DNA of 64,000 bases from Saccharicrinis sp965230625 (GCA_965230625.1 CBDDLL010000001.1:1488001-1552000), one strand, 5' to 3'. Numbered from the stretch's first letter, positions 32,946-42,135 are shown. A program made the numbers and translations. The notes: a model not told the origin generated them from the sequence alone.

Positions 32946-34238
32946 ATGAACAAACAACTTTTACAATACGATAAAGAACATATTTGGCATCCATACACAT
33001 CTACTACTCAACCATTACCCGTATACCCAGTTGAGAAGGCAGATGGTTGTACTATTCATCTTTCTACTGGAGAAAAACTGGTAGATGGTATGTCGTCGTG
33101 GTGGGCTGCAGTGCATGGATATAATCATCCGGTGCTCAATAAGGCGATTGAGGATCAATTAAAGCAGATGTCCCATATCATGTTTGGAGGTTTAACACAT
33201 CAGCCGGCAGTTGAATTGGCGCAAACGCTTATTGATATCACTCCTGAATTATTACAAAAAGTTTTCTTTTGCGATTCTGGTTCGGTATCAGTTGAAGTGG
33301 CTATGAAAATGGCATTACAGTATTGGTCTAGCAAAGGAATGACTAAAAAACAAAAGTTTGCTACCGTACGAAATGGTTATCATGGAGATACTTGGCATGC
33401 AATGTCGGTTTGTGATCCGGAAACAGGTATGCACCATATTTTTAATGGTCGCTTGCCCATCCATTATTTTGCTGAACAGCCTAAGTGCAGGTTCGAGAAA
33501 AATTATAAGGATGAGGATATAGCTGATTTTACAAATATTGTTGAGAATCATCATCATGAGTTGGCTGCTATAATATTAGAACCCATTGTTCAGGGAGCAG
33601 GGGGAATGTGGTTTTACTCACCCGATTATTTAAAGTCAGTTAGAATCTTATGTGATAAGTACCAGATTTTACTAATTGCGGATGAAATAGCAACAGGATT
33701 TGGCCGAACAGGTGAATTATTTGCTTGTAACCATGCTGATATTTCACCAGATGTTATGTGTTTAGGTAAAGCAATTACTGGTGGATATATGAGTTTTGCC
33801 GCTACTTTGGCTACAGATCATGTGGCTGATACAATTAGCAATGGACAACCTGGGGTTTTTATGCATGGCCCCACCTTTATGGGTAACCCATTAGCATGCG
33901 CTGTTGCAAATGCTAGTATAAATTTATTATTGGAAATCAACTGGCAAGAGAAGGTTAAACATATTGAACAAAAGTTAACTAGAGGTTTAGCTCCTTGTAA
34001 ACAAATAAATGTAGTTAATGATGTACGATGTTTGGGTGCTATTGGAGTAGTTGAATTAAAAGAAGCAGTAGATATGGCAGTTATTCAAAAAGCTTTTGTT
34101 GAAAAAGGCGTTTGGGTGCGTCCATTTGGAAAGCTGGTTTACTTGATGCCTCCGTTTATTATTTCTGATGAAGAATTGGATAAACTTTGTTCAGCATTGT
34201 TTGAGGTCATTTCAGAAACAATGGAGGGTAAAGCATGA
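32946..34238 (+). CDS. bioA: Adenosylmethionine-8-amino-7-oxononanoate transaminase
   Basis: This 430-residue PLP enzyme transfers an amino group from S-adenosylmethionine to KAPA, giving DAPA. BioA-specific residues are visible: HIWHPYTSTTQPLPV at the start, DGMSSWWAAVHGYNHP, FFCDSGSVSVEVAMKMALQYW, LIADEIATGFGRTG with the PLP-contact aspartate, LGKAITGGYMSFAATLA with the Schiff-base lysine, and HGPTFMGNPLAC. Length is normal. It lies 52 bp after bioB and overlaps bioF by 4 bp (ATGA). Confidence 0.96.
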   Translation: MNKQLLQYDKEHIWHPYTSTTQPLPVYPVEKADGCTIHLSTGEKLVDGMSSWWAAVHGYNHPVLNKAIEDQLKQMSHIMFGGLTHQPAVELAQTLIDITPELLQKVFFCDSGSVSVEVAMKMALQYWSSKGMTKKQKFATVRNGYHGDTWHAMSVCDPETGMHHIFNGRLPIHYFAEQPKCRFEKNYKDEDIADFTNIVENHHHELAAIILEPIVQGAGGMWFYSPDYLKSVRILCDKYQILLIADEIATGFGRTGELFACNHADISPDVMCLGKAITGGYMSFAATLATDHVADTISNGQPGVFMHGPTFMGNPLACAVANASINLLLEINWQEKVKHIEQKLTRGLAPCKQINVVNDVRCLGAIGVVELKEAVDMAVIQKAFVEKGVWVRPFGKLVYLMPPFIISDEELDKLCSALFEVISETMEGKA

Positions 34239-35404
34239 ATAACTTTGAGCAAATTATTCAACAGGTAGAAATTCAAGGTCTTTCAAGAACTTTAAAATCT
34301 ATTGAGAACGATGTTGATGGATATTGCGATTTTGAAGGAAAGAGAATGCTTAATCTATCGAGCAATGATTATTTGGGTTTAGCAACAAATAGCGTACTTA
34401 AGAAAAAGTTTATGGAGTTGTTAAGCGAAAATCCAGATTGGCTTACCTTAGGAAGTGGCTCTTCTCGCTTGTTAACAGGAAACACATCGCTATATGAATC
34501 AACAGAAGAAGCTTTAAAGCAATGGTATAATAGCGAATCAGCTCTTTTTTTTAATAGCGGTTACCATGCTAATTCTGGAATACTTCCGGCTTTGAGTGAA
34601 AAGAAAGATTTAATCTTATCCGATAAACTTTGCCATGCAAGTATTATTGATGGTATACGTTTAAGCATGGCCGACCATGTTCGTTATCGACATGCAGACT
34701 TTGATCATCTGGAAAGCATTTTAAAAAAGAGAAGACATTTGTATGAAAATGTATTTATAGTTAGCGAGTCTGTTTTTAGCATGGATGGAGATGCTATCAA
34801 TCTTAATAGATTGGTGGAGATTAAAGAAAAGTATGGAGCTATTCTTTACTTAGATGAGGCTCATGCAGTAGGTGCACTGGGAGAGAGCGGACTTGGTTTA
34901 TGCGAAGTTCAAGGGGTAACATCAAGTATTGATATTATCATTGGAACAATGGGCAAAGCAATGGCTTCAGTAGGAGCCTATGCAATCCTAAATGATACTT
35001 TTAAAAAGATACTTGTTAACAAAGCCAGAACGTTTATTTTTACAACTGCTTTACCTTCTATAAATATGGCTTGGTCTAAGTTCATAATAGAGCAGATGAA
35101 TGATTTCTCGACTTATAGAAGTGATCTACAAGAATTAGTCATTCATAGCAATAAAAAAATAGGAGAATTAGGATTTGGTCCCTCCAACGGATATATTATT
35201 CCAATAATTGTAGGAGAAAACAAAGTAGCAGTTAAACTTTCAGAGCATTTGCAAAGTAAAGGATATTTGGTATTTCCAATCCGGCCACCTACAGTACCCA
35301 AGGGAACTGCAAGATTAAGGTTATCTTTGACAGCCAATTTAAAACCAACAGATATTGATAAAGTAATGGATGAGGTTGGGTTATATCTAGATAAGAAAGA
35401 ATAG
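34235..35404 (+). CDS. bioF: 8-amino-7-oxononanoate synthase
   Basis: This 389-residue PLP enzyme of the alpha-oxoamine synthase family condenses pimeloyl-ACP with alanine to give KAPA. Typical blocks are LNLSSNDYLGLA, LGSGSSRLLTGN, ESALFFNSGYHANSGILPAL, SDKLCHASIIDGIRLS, LYLDEAHAVGALGESGLG and IIGTMGKAMASVGAY with the PLP lysine. The usual G-T-L-G-K-A-F-G loop appears here as GTMGKAMAS, a mild departure. Place in the operon confirms the KAPA synthase role over other family members. It overlaps bioA by 4 bp, and bioG follows 38 bp later (by the start used here). Confidence 0.93.
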   Translation: MNNFEQIIQQVEIQGLSRTLKSIENDVDGYCDFEGKRMLNLSSNDYLGLATNSVLKKKFMELLSENPDWLTLGSGSSRLLTGNTSLYESTEEALKQWYNSESALFFNSGYHANSGILPALSEKKDLILSDKLCHASIIDGIRLSMADHVRYRHADFDHLESILKKRRHLYENVFIVSESVFSMDGDAINLNRLVEIKEKYGAILYLDEAHAVGALGESGLGLCEVQGVTSSIDIIIGTMGKAMASVGAYAILNDTFKKILVNKARTFIFTTALPSINMAWSKFIIEQMNDFSTYRSDLQELVIHSNKKIGELGFGPSNGYIIPIIVGENKVAVKLSEHLQSKGYLVFPIRPPTVPKGTARLRLSLTANLKPTDIDKVMDEVGLYLDKKE

Positions 35405-35442
35405 AAAAATTAGTGTCTCTGTGTTTATTAATTATAATTAGA

Positions 35443-36102
35443 GTGAAATATACCTGGGCAAGAAATAAAAAGAAAAAACTACTGGTGTTTTTTAACGGTT
35501 GGGGATGTGATGAAAACCCGTTTAAACATTTAGTAAGTAATAATTACGATGTTTTAATATTCTATGATTATAGAAACTTAGCATTGGATAAAGATATTCT
35601 TAATAGTATCAATGAGTACGAGGAGGTCAATATAGCTGCGTGGTCGTATGGAGTATGGGTAGGACAATTTGTATGGCAAGAGTATAAACTTCATAGAAAC
35701 AAAGCTATAGCAATAAATGGTACAACTTTACCAATTCATGATAAATATGGAATTTCAGAGACCGTTACACATGGAACTTTGAATAGTCTTACAGAGAGAA
35801 ACCTTATGAAATTTCAGCGCAGAATGGTAGGAGGGAATGAAGGATGGAAACTGTTTGAGAAAATGATACCACAAATAAAGTTTGAAGAACAGAAAAAGGA
35901 ATTAGCTGCCTTGATCAATCATTTTGAGCAAAATAAGTTAGCTGAAGGTTTTTATTCAAAAGCAATTGTTGGTACTAAAGATTTAATATTTACAACAGAA
36001 AATCAGCTAGTTTTTTGGAATGGAAGGGCAGAAGTAGCAAAGATAGATGCTCCTCACTATTGTTTTTTCGATTTAAGAAGTTGGGACGAATTATTAGCAT
36101 AG
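35443..36102 (+). CDS. bioG: Pimeloyl-ACP methyl ester esterase BioG (DUF452)
   Basis: This alpha/beta hydrolase of about 219 residues removes the methyl group from pimeloyl-ACP methyl ester and so ends the disguised fatty-acid elongation begun by BioC. The BioG family start is clear: KKKLLVFFNGWGCDENPF, then the nucleophile S68 in AAWSYGVWVGQF. The acid and histidine are probably in TKDLIFTTENQ and DAPHYCFFDLR. I use the GTG at 35443 (reading MKYTWARNKK), which matches the family's usual N-terminus; the longer frame starts at another GTG at 35413 and adds ten hydrophobic residues. It replaces BioH, as in many Bacteroidota. It lies 6 bp before bioC. Confidence 0.9.
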   Translation: MKYTWARNKKKKLLVFFNGWGCDENPFKHLVSNNYDVLIFYDYRNLALDKDILNSINEYEEVNIAAWSYGVWVGQFVWQEYKLHRNKAIAINGTTLPIHDKYGISETVTHGTLNSLTERNLMKFQRRMVGGNEGWKLFEKMIPQIKFEEQKKELAALINHFEQNKLAEGFYSKAIVGTKDLIFTTENQLVFWNGRAEVAKIDAPHYCFFDLRSWDELLA

Positions 36103-36108
36103 GAGAAA

Positions 36109-36894
36109 ATGACAGTAACTGAATTAGTGAAGCAAAAAATAAATAAAGCATTACTGGAAAAACGCTTTAGGTGTGCATCTAAAACATATGATGTTCATGC
36201 TATTGTACAGAAGCAAATGGCCAAGGAATTGGTGAAAATAGCAAGTAAACATGTTCCGGAAGGAAATGCTAAAATGTTAGAGTTGGGTTGTGGTACCGGA
36301 TTGCTTACAGCTGAAATATTGCAAGAATTTTGTTGTGATGAGTATATGGCTAATGATTTGGTAGGTGAAGTTGAAGAAAGAATCAGAAAAATAACAGCAA
36401 ACTATCGTAATTGTACTTTTAGTTTTATTAAGGGTGATGCAGAACAAATTACAATTCCTTTAAATCAGGATGTTATATGGTCTGGAGCTACTATTCAATG
36501 GATAGAAGATTTGGATACCTTCTTTCAAAGTCTACATCATTCTTTAAAAAGTAATGGTTTTTTAGCTATTTCTTCGTTTGATGTTGATAACTATAAAGAA
36601 GTAAGAATCATTACAGGAAAAGGAATTGAGTACAAACCAATGAATGAGTTGTTAGGAATTGCAAATAAGTATTTTGATAACGTGGATTATAATTTGTGGA
36701 ACCAGCAACTATGGTTTGAGAATCCTAAAGAAATACTCAAGCACATGCAATATACAGGCGTTAATTCGATAGCGAACACAAAATGGGGAAAGGGAGATTT
36801 GGAACATTTTATTTCAGAATATCAAATGTTTAAACAAGAAAAAGGTTATCCTTTAACTTACAATCCATTCGTGTTAATATTAAAGAAGAAGTAG
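36109..36894 (+). CDS. bioC: Malonyl-ACP O-methyltransferase
   Basis: This 261-residue SAM-dependent methyltransferase methylates malonyl-ACP to start pimelate synthesis on fatty-acid enzymes. The N-terminal KRFRCASKTYDVHAIVQKQM block is the BioC variant of the usual F-x-x-A-A-x-x-Y-D start. Methyltransferase motif I is MLELGCGTGLLT, and VIWSGATIQWIEDLDTFFQ and NGFLAISSFDVDNYKE are the post-I segments typical of BioC. A GGAG-like ribosome site (AGGAGAA) lies just before the ATG. It forms a pair with bioG: BioC methylates and BioG hydrolyses. Confidence 0.93.
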   Translation: MTVTELVKQKINKALLEKRFRCASKTYDVHAIVQKQMAKELVKIASKHVPEGNAKMLELGCGTGLLTAEILQEFCCDEYMANDLVGEVEERIRKITANYRNCTFSFIKGDAEQITIPLNQDVIWSGATIQWIEDLDTFFQSLHHSLKSNGFLAISSFDVDNYKEVRIITGKGIEYKPMNELLGIANKYFDNVDYNLWNQQLWFENPKEILKHMQYTGVNSIANTKWGKGDLEHFISEYQMFKQEKGYPLTYNPFVLILKKK

Positions 36895-36921
36895 CTCAAA
36901 TTATCTAGTTAATTATAGTTT

Positions 36922-37605
36922 ATGTCAACATATTTTATTTCGGCCATTGATACAGATGCAGGTAAAACAATTATTACAGGATTGTTAGGTCGTTATTTAA
37001 GGAATATAGGAGAGGATGTTATTACTATGAAAATGGCTCAAACTGGCTGTTCAGAGTATTCCGAAGATATTGAAAATCATCGTAAATTAATGGATATCCA
37101 GATGCTTGAAATAGATAAGAATGGTGAAACATGTCCTTATTTATTTAAATTCCCGGCATCACCTCATCTGGCAGCAGATATGGAATGTACCAAAATTGAA
37201 GAGGGCAATATTTATACAGCCATTCAAAATATTGAAAAAAAACACAAAAATGTTTTGGTTGAGGGCGTTGGAGGATTAATGGTTCCAATTAATGATCAGG
37301 TAATGGTGGTTGATTTTATTCAGCAATATAATTTGCCTGTAATTTTAGTAACATCTGGTCGGTTGGGATCAATTAACCATACTTTGCTATCGTTAGAAGT
37401 AATGTATAAAAGAAATATTTCGGTTTATGGAGTTATTTATAATCATTATCCAATCACAGCGCCAGAGATAACAGCGGATTCGGCAAAGGTTATTCAATCT
37501 CACTTGAAGAAATACTATCCAAATGCACTTTGGGGTGAGGTACCTGTTTTAGAAGATTTAAATAAACTTCCAGAATTGGAGTTAGATACAAATTGGTTTA
37601 AATAA
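36922..37605 (+). CDS. bioD: Dethiobiotin synthetase
   Basis: This 227-residue ATP-dependent enzyme closes the ureido ring of DAPA with CO2. The P-loop is FISAIDTDAGKTIITGLLGRY, and the MKMAQTGC segment places the conserved lysine after the substrate site. The second family motif is VLVEGVGGLMVPI, followed by ILVTSGRLGSINHTLLS. All match BioD. It is the last gene of the operon, 27 bp after bioC, and is followed by a hairpin. Confidence 0.95.
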   Translation: MSTYFISAIDTDAGKTIITGLLGRYLRNIGEDVITMKMAQTGCSEYSEDIENHRKLMDIQMLEIDKNGETCPYLFKFPASPHLAADMECTKIEEGNIYTAIQNIEKKHKNVLVEGVGGLMVPINDQVMVVDFIQQYNLPVILVTSGRLGSINHTLLSLEVMYKRNISVYGVIYNHYPITAPEITADSAKVIQSHLKKYYPNALWGEVPVLEDLNKLPELELDTNWFK

Positions 37606-37609
37606 AAGT

Positions 37610-37633
37610 GGGAGTCATTTTATCAATGCTCCC
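37610..37633. terminator. Hairpin after the biotin operon
   Basis: GGGAG (37610-37614) pairs with CTCCC (37629-37633), with an inner CAT/ATG pairing. The T-run after it is weak (TTATATT), so termination is probable but not strong. It lies between the convergent stops of bioD and the transglycosylase gene. Confidence 0.5.
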
Positions 37634-37673
37634 TTATATTATAATTTTAACTGTTTGCTTTATAAACTATTCA

Positions 37674-39248
37674 CTAACTCTTTGGCCTTATTTTTAGTTT
37701 TTGTCCAGGGTTAATTTTTGAAGAACTGGATAAACCATTTAATCTCATAATATCGTTATTTGATATTCCAGGATATTTTTTAGCGATAGACCATAAATTA
37801 TCACCTCTTCTTACTGTATAATATTCATAATTAACATCAATAGATTGTGATGCTGATTTTTTAGAAGTAGTTGACTTTGTTGATGCACTTACAGTTTTAC
37901 CATTAGAAGATTGCTTTTGTGCATATTTCATCGTGTTGATCTTTTTATAATAACTTACCTTATTTTTGGGAACGTAAACTACTAGTTTTTGCCCCACTTT
38001 AATAAGATTTCTTCTGATATTGTTCCAATATCGAAGGTCGGAAGAATATACGTCAAACCAATCTGCAATTAATCCTACAGCATCACCAGACTTAACTGTG
38101 TAATAAACTTTTGCTTTATTTTTAGGAGCTGCAGGAGCATTGTAATGATTAGAAGGGCTTACTACTAATCTGTTAGAAGCGAAGTATTTTTCGCGTTGAT
38201 ATCCAAAAATGGAATCTTGCATAGTAATAAACTTCTCGGTAGCATTAAAAGGTAATTTTAAGCTATACGATTTCTTCTGAGCTGGTATAATGTCTCTTCT
38301 ATATTGAGGATTTAGTTCTCGAAGAGTTTCAACCTTAATTCCGGTTACTGCAGCAACTTGTTTAAAATGTAGCAAGTCAGAAATCATGATAGTATCTGTG
38401 GCTTGTGCAAGTTCTGCTGTTTTTGGTTGAATCATATGCTCGTTGTGATAATTCATAGTATATGCAGCAGCAATAAATGCAGGCACATATCCCCTTGTTT
38501 CACGAGGCAGGCGGTAATAAATTTGCCAGAAATCACGTTTTCCTCCCGAGCGATAAATTGCTTTGTTAACATTGCCCGGACCACAATTATATGCAGCAAT
38601 AACTAAGTACCAATCTTTATAAATACTATATAAATTCTTAAGATATTTTACTGCAGCTTGTGTAGACTTAATTGGATCTCTTCTGTCATCCACATATGAA
38701 TCTACTTTTAATCCGTACATTTTACCTGTTGGATACATAAACTGCCATAGACCAGATGCTCCGACTCTGGAGAAAGCCCTCGGATTTAATGCAGATTCAA
38801 TTATTGGTAAATATTTTAATTCCAAAGGTAAATTAGCAGCATCCAATGCTTCTTCAAACATAGGAAAGTAGTACTCTGATAATCCAAGCATAACTCCAAC
38901 CTGCTCTCTTCTTTTTTGCGTATATAACTCTATATAAGCTTTTACTTTAGAGTTAAAAGGAAATTCCATTGGGGATTCAATGGATTGCAGCCTTTCAATA
39001 TAAACCGAATCAGAAATGTCTTTGGGATAACTAATTCGGTTTTCAGCTTGTTGGTAAGATAGCGAGATTTTTAGACTGTCTAAGTTTTCAGTGAAAAAAC
39101 CGGCTTCAACTTTGCCATCTAATTTAACTGAGTCTGTTTGGAGTGAATCCTGAACTGTGACTAATGCGTCTTTAGTTTCTGCATTTTGCGCATGGATAGA
39201 ATTAAATGCGGTGGTCAATACTGCACCAATCATCAAATACCTTAACAT
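37674..39248 (-). CDS. LysM lytic transglycosylase (MltD-like)
   Basis: This 524-residue periplasmic or envelope protein cuts the glycan strands of peptidoglycan. It has a signal-like N-terminus (LRYLMIGAVLTTAFNSIHA). The SLT domain (about residues 125-270) contains the catalytic glutamate E151 in YLPIIESALNP, followed by ASGLWQFMYPTGK and AAYNCGPGNVNKAI. Two LysM domains follow: one near residue 385 (YYTVKSGDAVGLIADWF) and one at the C-terminus (YYTVRRGDNLWSIAKKY). The layout and length are those of Bacteroidota MltD-type enzymes. It is the third gene downstream of parA in the conserved parA-parB-DUF5683-transglycosylase order. Confidence 0.92.
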   Translation of the reverse strand: MLRYLMIGAVLTTAFNSIHAQNAETKDALVTVQDSLQTDSVKLDGKVEAGFFTENLDSLKISLSYQQAENRISYPKDISDSVYIERLQSIESPMEFPFNSKVKAYIELYTQKRREQVGVMLGLSEYYFPMFEEALDAANLPLELKYLPIIESALNPRAFSRVGASGLWQFMYPTGKMYGLKVDSYVDDRRDPIKSTQAAVKYLKNLYSIYKDWYLVIAAYNCGPGNVNKAIYRSGGKRDFWQIYYRLPRETRGYVPAFIAAAYTMNYHNEHMIQPKTAELAQATDTIMISDLLHFKQVAAVTGIKVETLRELNPQYRRDIIPAQKKSYSLKLPFNATEKFITMQDSIFGYQREKYFASNRLVVSPSNHYNAPAAPKNKAKVYYTVKSGDAVGLIADWFDVYSSDLRYWNNIRRNLIKVGQKLVVYVPKNKVSYYKKINTMKYAQKQSSNGKTVSASTKSTTSKKSASQSIDVNYEYYTVRRGDNLWSIAKKYPGISNNDIMRLNGLSSSSKINPGQKLKIRPKS

Positions 39249-39275
39249 TTTCTTCTTTTTTTAGTTGTTGTGTTG

Positions 39276-39306
39276 ATGTACTAATGTATAAATAAGATTA
39301 GTACAT
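39276..39306. repeat. 10-bp perfect inverted repeat before the transglycosylase gene
   Basis: ATGTACTAAT (39276-39285) is inverted as ATTAGTACAT (39297-39306) around an 11-base spacer, 28 bp upstream of the transglycosylase ATG. AT-rich and without a U-run, so an operator or a weak mRNA hairpin is more likely than a terminator. Confidence 0.5.
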
Positions 39307-39381
39307 AAGTTAATACAGATTTATAAAATAAAAGTTTCAAGAATACATACTAAAAAAAATTAAGGATGCAAATTTTATCGT

Positions 39382-40041
39382 TTAAAAAACAAACTTAACT
39401 TGCATGCCAATGCTGTTTAATCCTCCATACATAGGTGTAACAGATGGCTCAACATGCATACTTAAATCATTGCTCACATCAAAAGTTTTAAAATGTGCAT
39501 CAACACTGGCATCTACTAAGTTTAAAACATAAACCAAAGCTAAACCAACATAACTAAGATCCCTGTATCTTTTATAGTAATTTCTTTTGTTTTCTAAGGC
39601 ATTTTCGTACCAACTGGCTAACGAAGAGTCTGTTGTAAGACGTTCTTCAAATTCATCTCTTTTTGTTCCCCGTGGTCTCACATTATCGTTAAGGTAACTA
39701 GTATTGCCAGGATCTTGAATAAGGAAGTCACGGTATGCTCTTCTGTATTTATTATAATTAGTGGTATTAAAGTTAAGACCATATATTATACCTCCTATAC
39801 CAGCGTATAGAATAGGAATTTTCCAGTACTTTTTATTATAAGCTTGTCCTAGTCCTGGTAGGATTGCAGAATAAAATGTAGCTTTATGAGGAGAATGAGT
39901 TTTCAGTACAACGGGTTTAGAATAAATCGTATCCGCTGAAATAAAATCCAATTCATTATTTTGAGCGTTTGCGACATGAACATTGCCGAGCATCGTTGTA
40001 AATATTGTTACAACGAGGAAAATAATCCATTTTTTGTTCAC
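39382..40041 (-). CDS. DUF5683 domain protein
   Basis: This protein of 219 residues begins at the GTG at 40041, where the signal peptide starts (NKKWIIFLVVTIFTTMLGNV, cleavage near VANAQ). The longer frame from 40122 has a cysteine-rich, non-signal N-terminus and would overlap parB by 26 bp, so I reject it. The DUF5683 features are ATFYSAILPGLGQAYNKKYWKIPILYAGIGGIIYGL, a two-helix membrane hairpin, and the YRRAYRDF segment. The end (IGMQVKFVF) looks like an outer-membrane strand. Function unknown; the gene is commonly found next to parB in this phylum. Confidence 0.83.
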   Translation of the reverse strand: MNKKWIIFLVVTIFTTMLGNVHVANAQNNELDFISADTIYSKPVVLKTHSPHKATFYSAILPGLGQAYNKKYWKIPILYAGIGGIIYGLNFNTTNYNKYRRAYRDFLIQDPGNTSYLNDNVRPRGTKRDEFEERLTTDSSLASWYENALENKRNYYKRYRDLSYVGLALVYVLNLVDASVDAHFKTFDVSNDLSMHVEPSVTPMYGGLNSIGMQVKFVF

Positions 40042-40096
40042 CGGTAAAAAATTCAAGTAAGTATATTTTTTATAACAGGTGCTGCTACAGCAAAAA

Positions 40097-40978
40097 CTAT
40101 TCCTTTGTATTAGCTTTATCAATTATTGCAATTATTCTTTCTAAATCTTCATCGGATTTAAAAGGGATAACAATTTTTCCATTCCCTTTATCATTCCTTG
40201 AAAACTGGACTTTTGTATTAAATATAGATGAAATTTGATTACTTAATTGTTTATATTCTTCAGGTAAGCTTGGTTTTTCTTTAGCAGGCTCTTTTTCCGG
40301 TTTAGGTGTATTAAGTTCCCTTACAATTTCTTCAACCTTACGCACCGAATAATCGTTTTCAACAATATCTTCGTAAATTTTTATTTGTGTTTGAGGATCT
40401 TCCACTCCAATAATGGCTCTAGCATGTCCCATTCCTAATTTTTTATCACGCAATCCTAATTGAACCTCACCAGGTAGCTTTAAAAGACGTAAATAATTAG
40501 TAACTGTAGCACGTTTTTTACCTACTCTTTCCGACATGCTTTCTTGTGTAAGATTACATTCATCAATCAAGCGTTGGTAACTAATCGCTATCTCAATTGG
40601 ATCAAGGTCTTCGCGTTGAATGTTTTCCACCAACGCCATTTCCAACATCGTCTCGTCATCAGCTGTTCTAACGTAGGCAGGTATTTTTTCAAGCCCAACT
40701 ATTTTTGATGCCCTGAATCGGCGCTCTCCAGCTATTAATTGGTATTTGTCTCCATTTTTACGTACAGTAAGTGGTTGGATTACACCAATTTCTCTTATTG
40801 AAGCTGCTAACTCTTCCAACTTCTCCTCATCAAAGCGAGAACGTGGTTGCCATGGATTAGCAACAATCTTACTCACTTCTATTTCGTTCATTCCCTCCAA
40901 AGGTTTACCTTTGGTTACTTCATCAGCATTGTCGATAAGAGCACCAAGCCCTCTTCCTAAAGCATTCTTTTTAGCCAT
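40097..40978 (-). CDS. parB: Chromosome-partitioning protein ParB
   Basis: This 293-residue DNA-binding CTPase loads on parS sites and slides along DNA, helping ParA segregate the origin region. The start KKNALGRGLGALI is the conserved tip. The CTP-binding region contains NPWQPRSRFDEEKLEELAASI and QLIAGERRFRASKIVG, and the helix-turn-helix segment includes LTQESMSERVGKKRATVTNYLRLLKLP. Length is typical. Its gene follows parA after 129 bp that contains a strong hairpin. I could not find a CACGTG-type parS palindrome in the window. Confidence 0.95.
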   Translation of the reverse strand: MAKKNALGRGLGALIDNADEVTKGKPLEGMNEIEVSKIVANPWQPRSRFDEEKLEELAASIREIGVIQPLTVRKNGDKYQLIAGERRFRASKIVGLEKIPAYVRTADDETMLEMALVENIQREDLDPIEIAISYQRLIDECNLTQESMSERVGKKRATVTNYLRLLKLPGEVQLGLRDKKLGMGHARAIIGVEDPQTQIKIYEDIVENDYSVRKVEEIVRELNTPKPEKEPAKEKPSLPEEYKQLSNQISSIFNTKVQFSRNDKGNGKIVIPFKSDEDLERIIAIIDKANTKE

Positions 40979-41049
40979 CCTTTACTCTAATTGATTACCG
41001 AAATACACTCGGTCTTCTCTTTCTATAATATTTACTTTGTAACGAAGAA

Positions 41050-41084
41050 ACCGTTCTTGTTGCAGCTTGCAAGTAGAGAACGGT
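41050..41084. repeat. Stable hairpin between parA and parB
   Basis: ACCGTTCT (41050-41057) is inverted as AGAACGGT (41077-41084), perfect 8-bp arms, with a further CTTG/CAAG pairing possible inside (41056-41059 with 41070-41073). It lies in the 129-bp gap. No run of U follows on the parA-parB strand, so it may be a regulatory or processing hairpin, or a protein site. Confidence 0.5.
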
Positions 41085-41107
41085 CCCGTATATCTTAAGT
41101 GCAAAGA

Positions 41108-41908
41108 CTAATTGATAACCTTATCCTTGTTATCTATCTTAGTCATGTTGTTTTTTTGCAATAATTCCCTGGCAAGGTTTAGATAGTTTACTGCACCTTT
41201 ACTGGAAGCATCGTATTCTACAACAGCTTTACCATAACTTGGGGCTTCACTCAACTTGATGTTTCTTGTGATTAAAGTTTCAAAAACCATATCCTGGAAG
41301 TGACGTTGAACCTCCTCTACTACCTGATTAGATAATCTTAAGCGGGAATCATACATTGTTAGCAAGAAACCTTCTATTTCTAATGAAGTATTTAAACGGC
41401 TTTGAATAATTTTTATAGTGTTTAAAAGTTTTCCTAATCCTTCAAGTGCAAAATATTCACATTGCACTGGTATAATTACAGAATCAGCGGCGGTTAAAGA
41501 ATTAACAGTTATTAATCCGAGAGAAGGAGAACAATCAATAAGAATAAAATCATATTCATCCTTAACTTTGCCTAAAACATCTTTGAGTACATTTTCTCGA
41601 TTAGGTCTGTTGAGCATTTCTATCTCAGCACCTACCAAGTCAATATGCGATGGCAATATATCAAGTCCTTCTATTTCTGTTTTTAGTAAAGCTGTTTTAG
41701 GTTCTATTCCATCAACTATACATTCATAAATACTGGCTTCAATTTCTCTAAGATCAAAACCATAGCCAGATGTTGCGTTTGCCTGTGGATCGGCATCTAC
41801 AACAAGTATTTTATACTCTAAAACTGCTAAGCTGGCAGCAAGGTTAATGGCTGTTGTTGTTTTGCCGACACCTCCTTTTTGATTTGCCAATGCGATAATT
41901 TTTCCCAT
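41108..41908 (-). CDS. parA: Chromosome-partitioning ATPase ParA
   Basis: This 266-residue Walker-type ATPase of the ParA/Soj family binds the nucleoid and moves ParB-parS complexes. The deviant Walker A motif is KGGVGKTTTAINLAASLA near residue 10, with Walker A' DADPQANATSGYGF and Walker B FILIDCSPSLGLITVNSL. The C-terminal part includes LTMYDSRLRLSNQVVEEV and the arginine-rich LITRNIKLSEAPSYGK DNA-binding segment. Length matches the chromosomal type without an extra N-terminal helix-turn-helix. It leads the parA-parB cluster. This locus usually lies near the replication origin, but no dnaA or origin is seen here. Confidence 0.95.
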   Translation of the reverse strand: MGKIIALANQKGGVGKTTTAINLAASLAVLEYKILVVDADPQANATSGYGFDLREIEASIYECIVDGIEPKTALLKTEIEGLDILPSHIDLVGAEIEMLNRPNRENVLKDVLGKVKDEYDFILIDCSPSLGLITVNSLTAADSVIIPVQCEYFALEGLGKLLNTIKIIQSRLNTSLEIEGFLLTMYDSRLRLSNQVVEEVQRHFQDMVFETLITRNIKLSEAPSYGKAVVEYDASSKGAVNYLNLARELLQKNNMTKIDNKDKVIN

Positions 41909-42135
41909 ATTGTGGAAATTAAATGTATTAATTTCTATATTTTGTTAGCTAATCGTCTACACATCCCCTTGGGGCCTAGTAAAATAACTTGCTCCAAATT
42001 CAATAACCCTGCATAGAATTATTTTTTTTATAAAAGTCAGTCAAAGTTAAAATTTTAATTAAAAAAACATATACCAAATTACTTATAAAAATAATATAAG
42101 TGCAATAAAGTTTTATTGCTCTAAAATACAGGGAT

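Noticed and set aside
39382..40122. Longer DUF5683 frame from 40122
   Set aside because: It overlaps parB and places a cysteine-rich tail before the signal peptide; the GTG at 40041 fits better.
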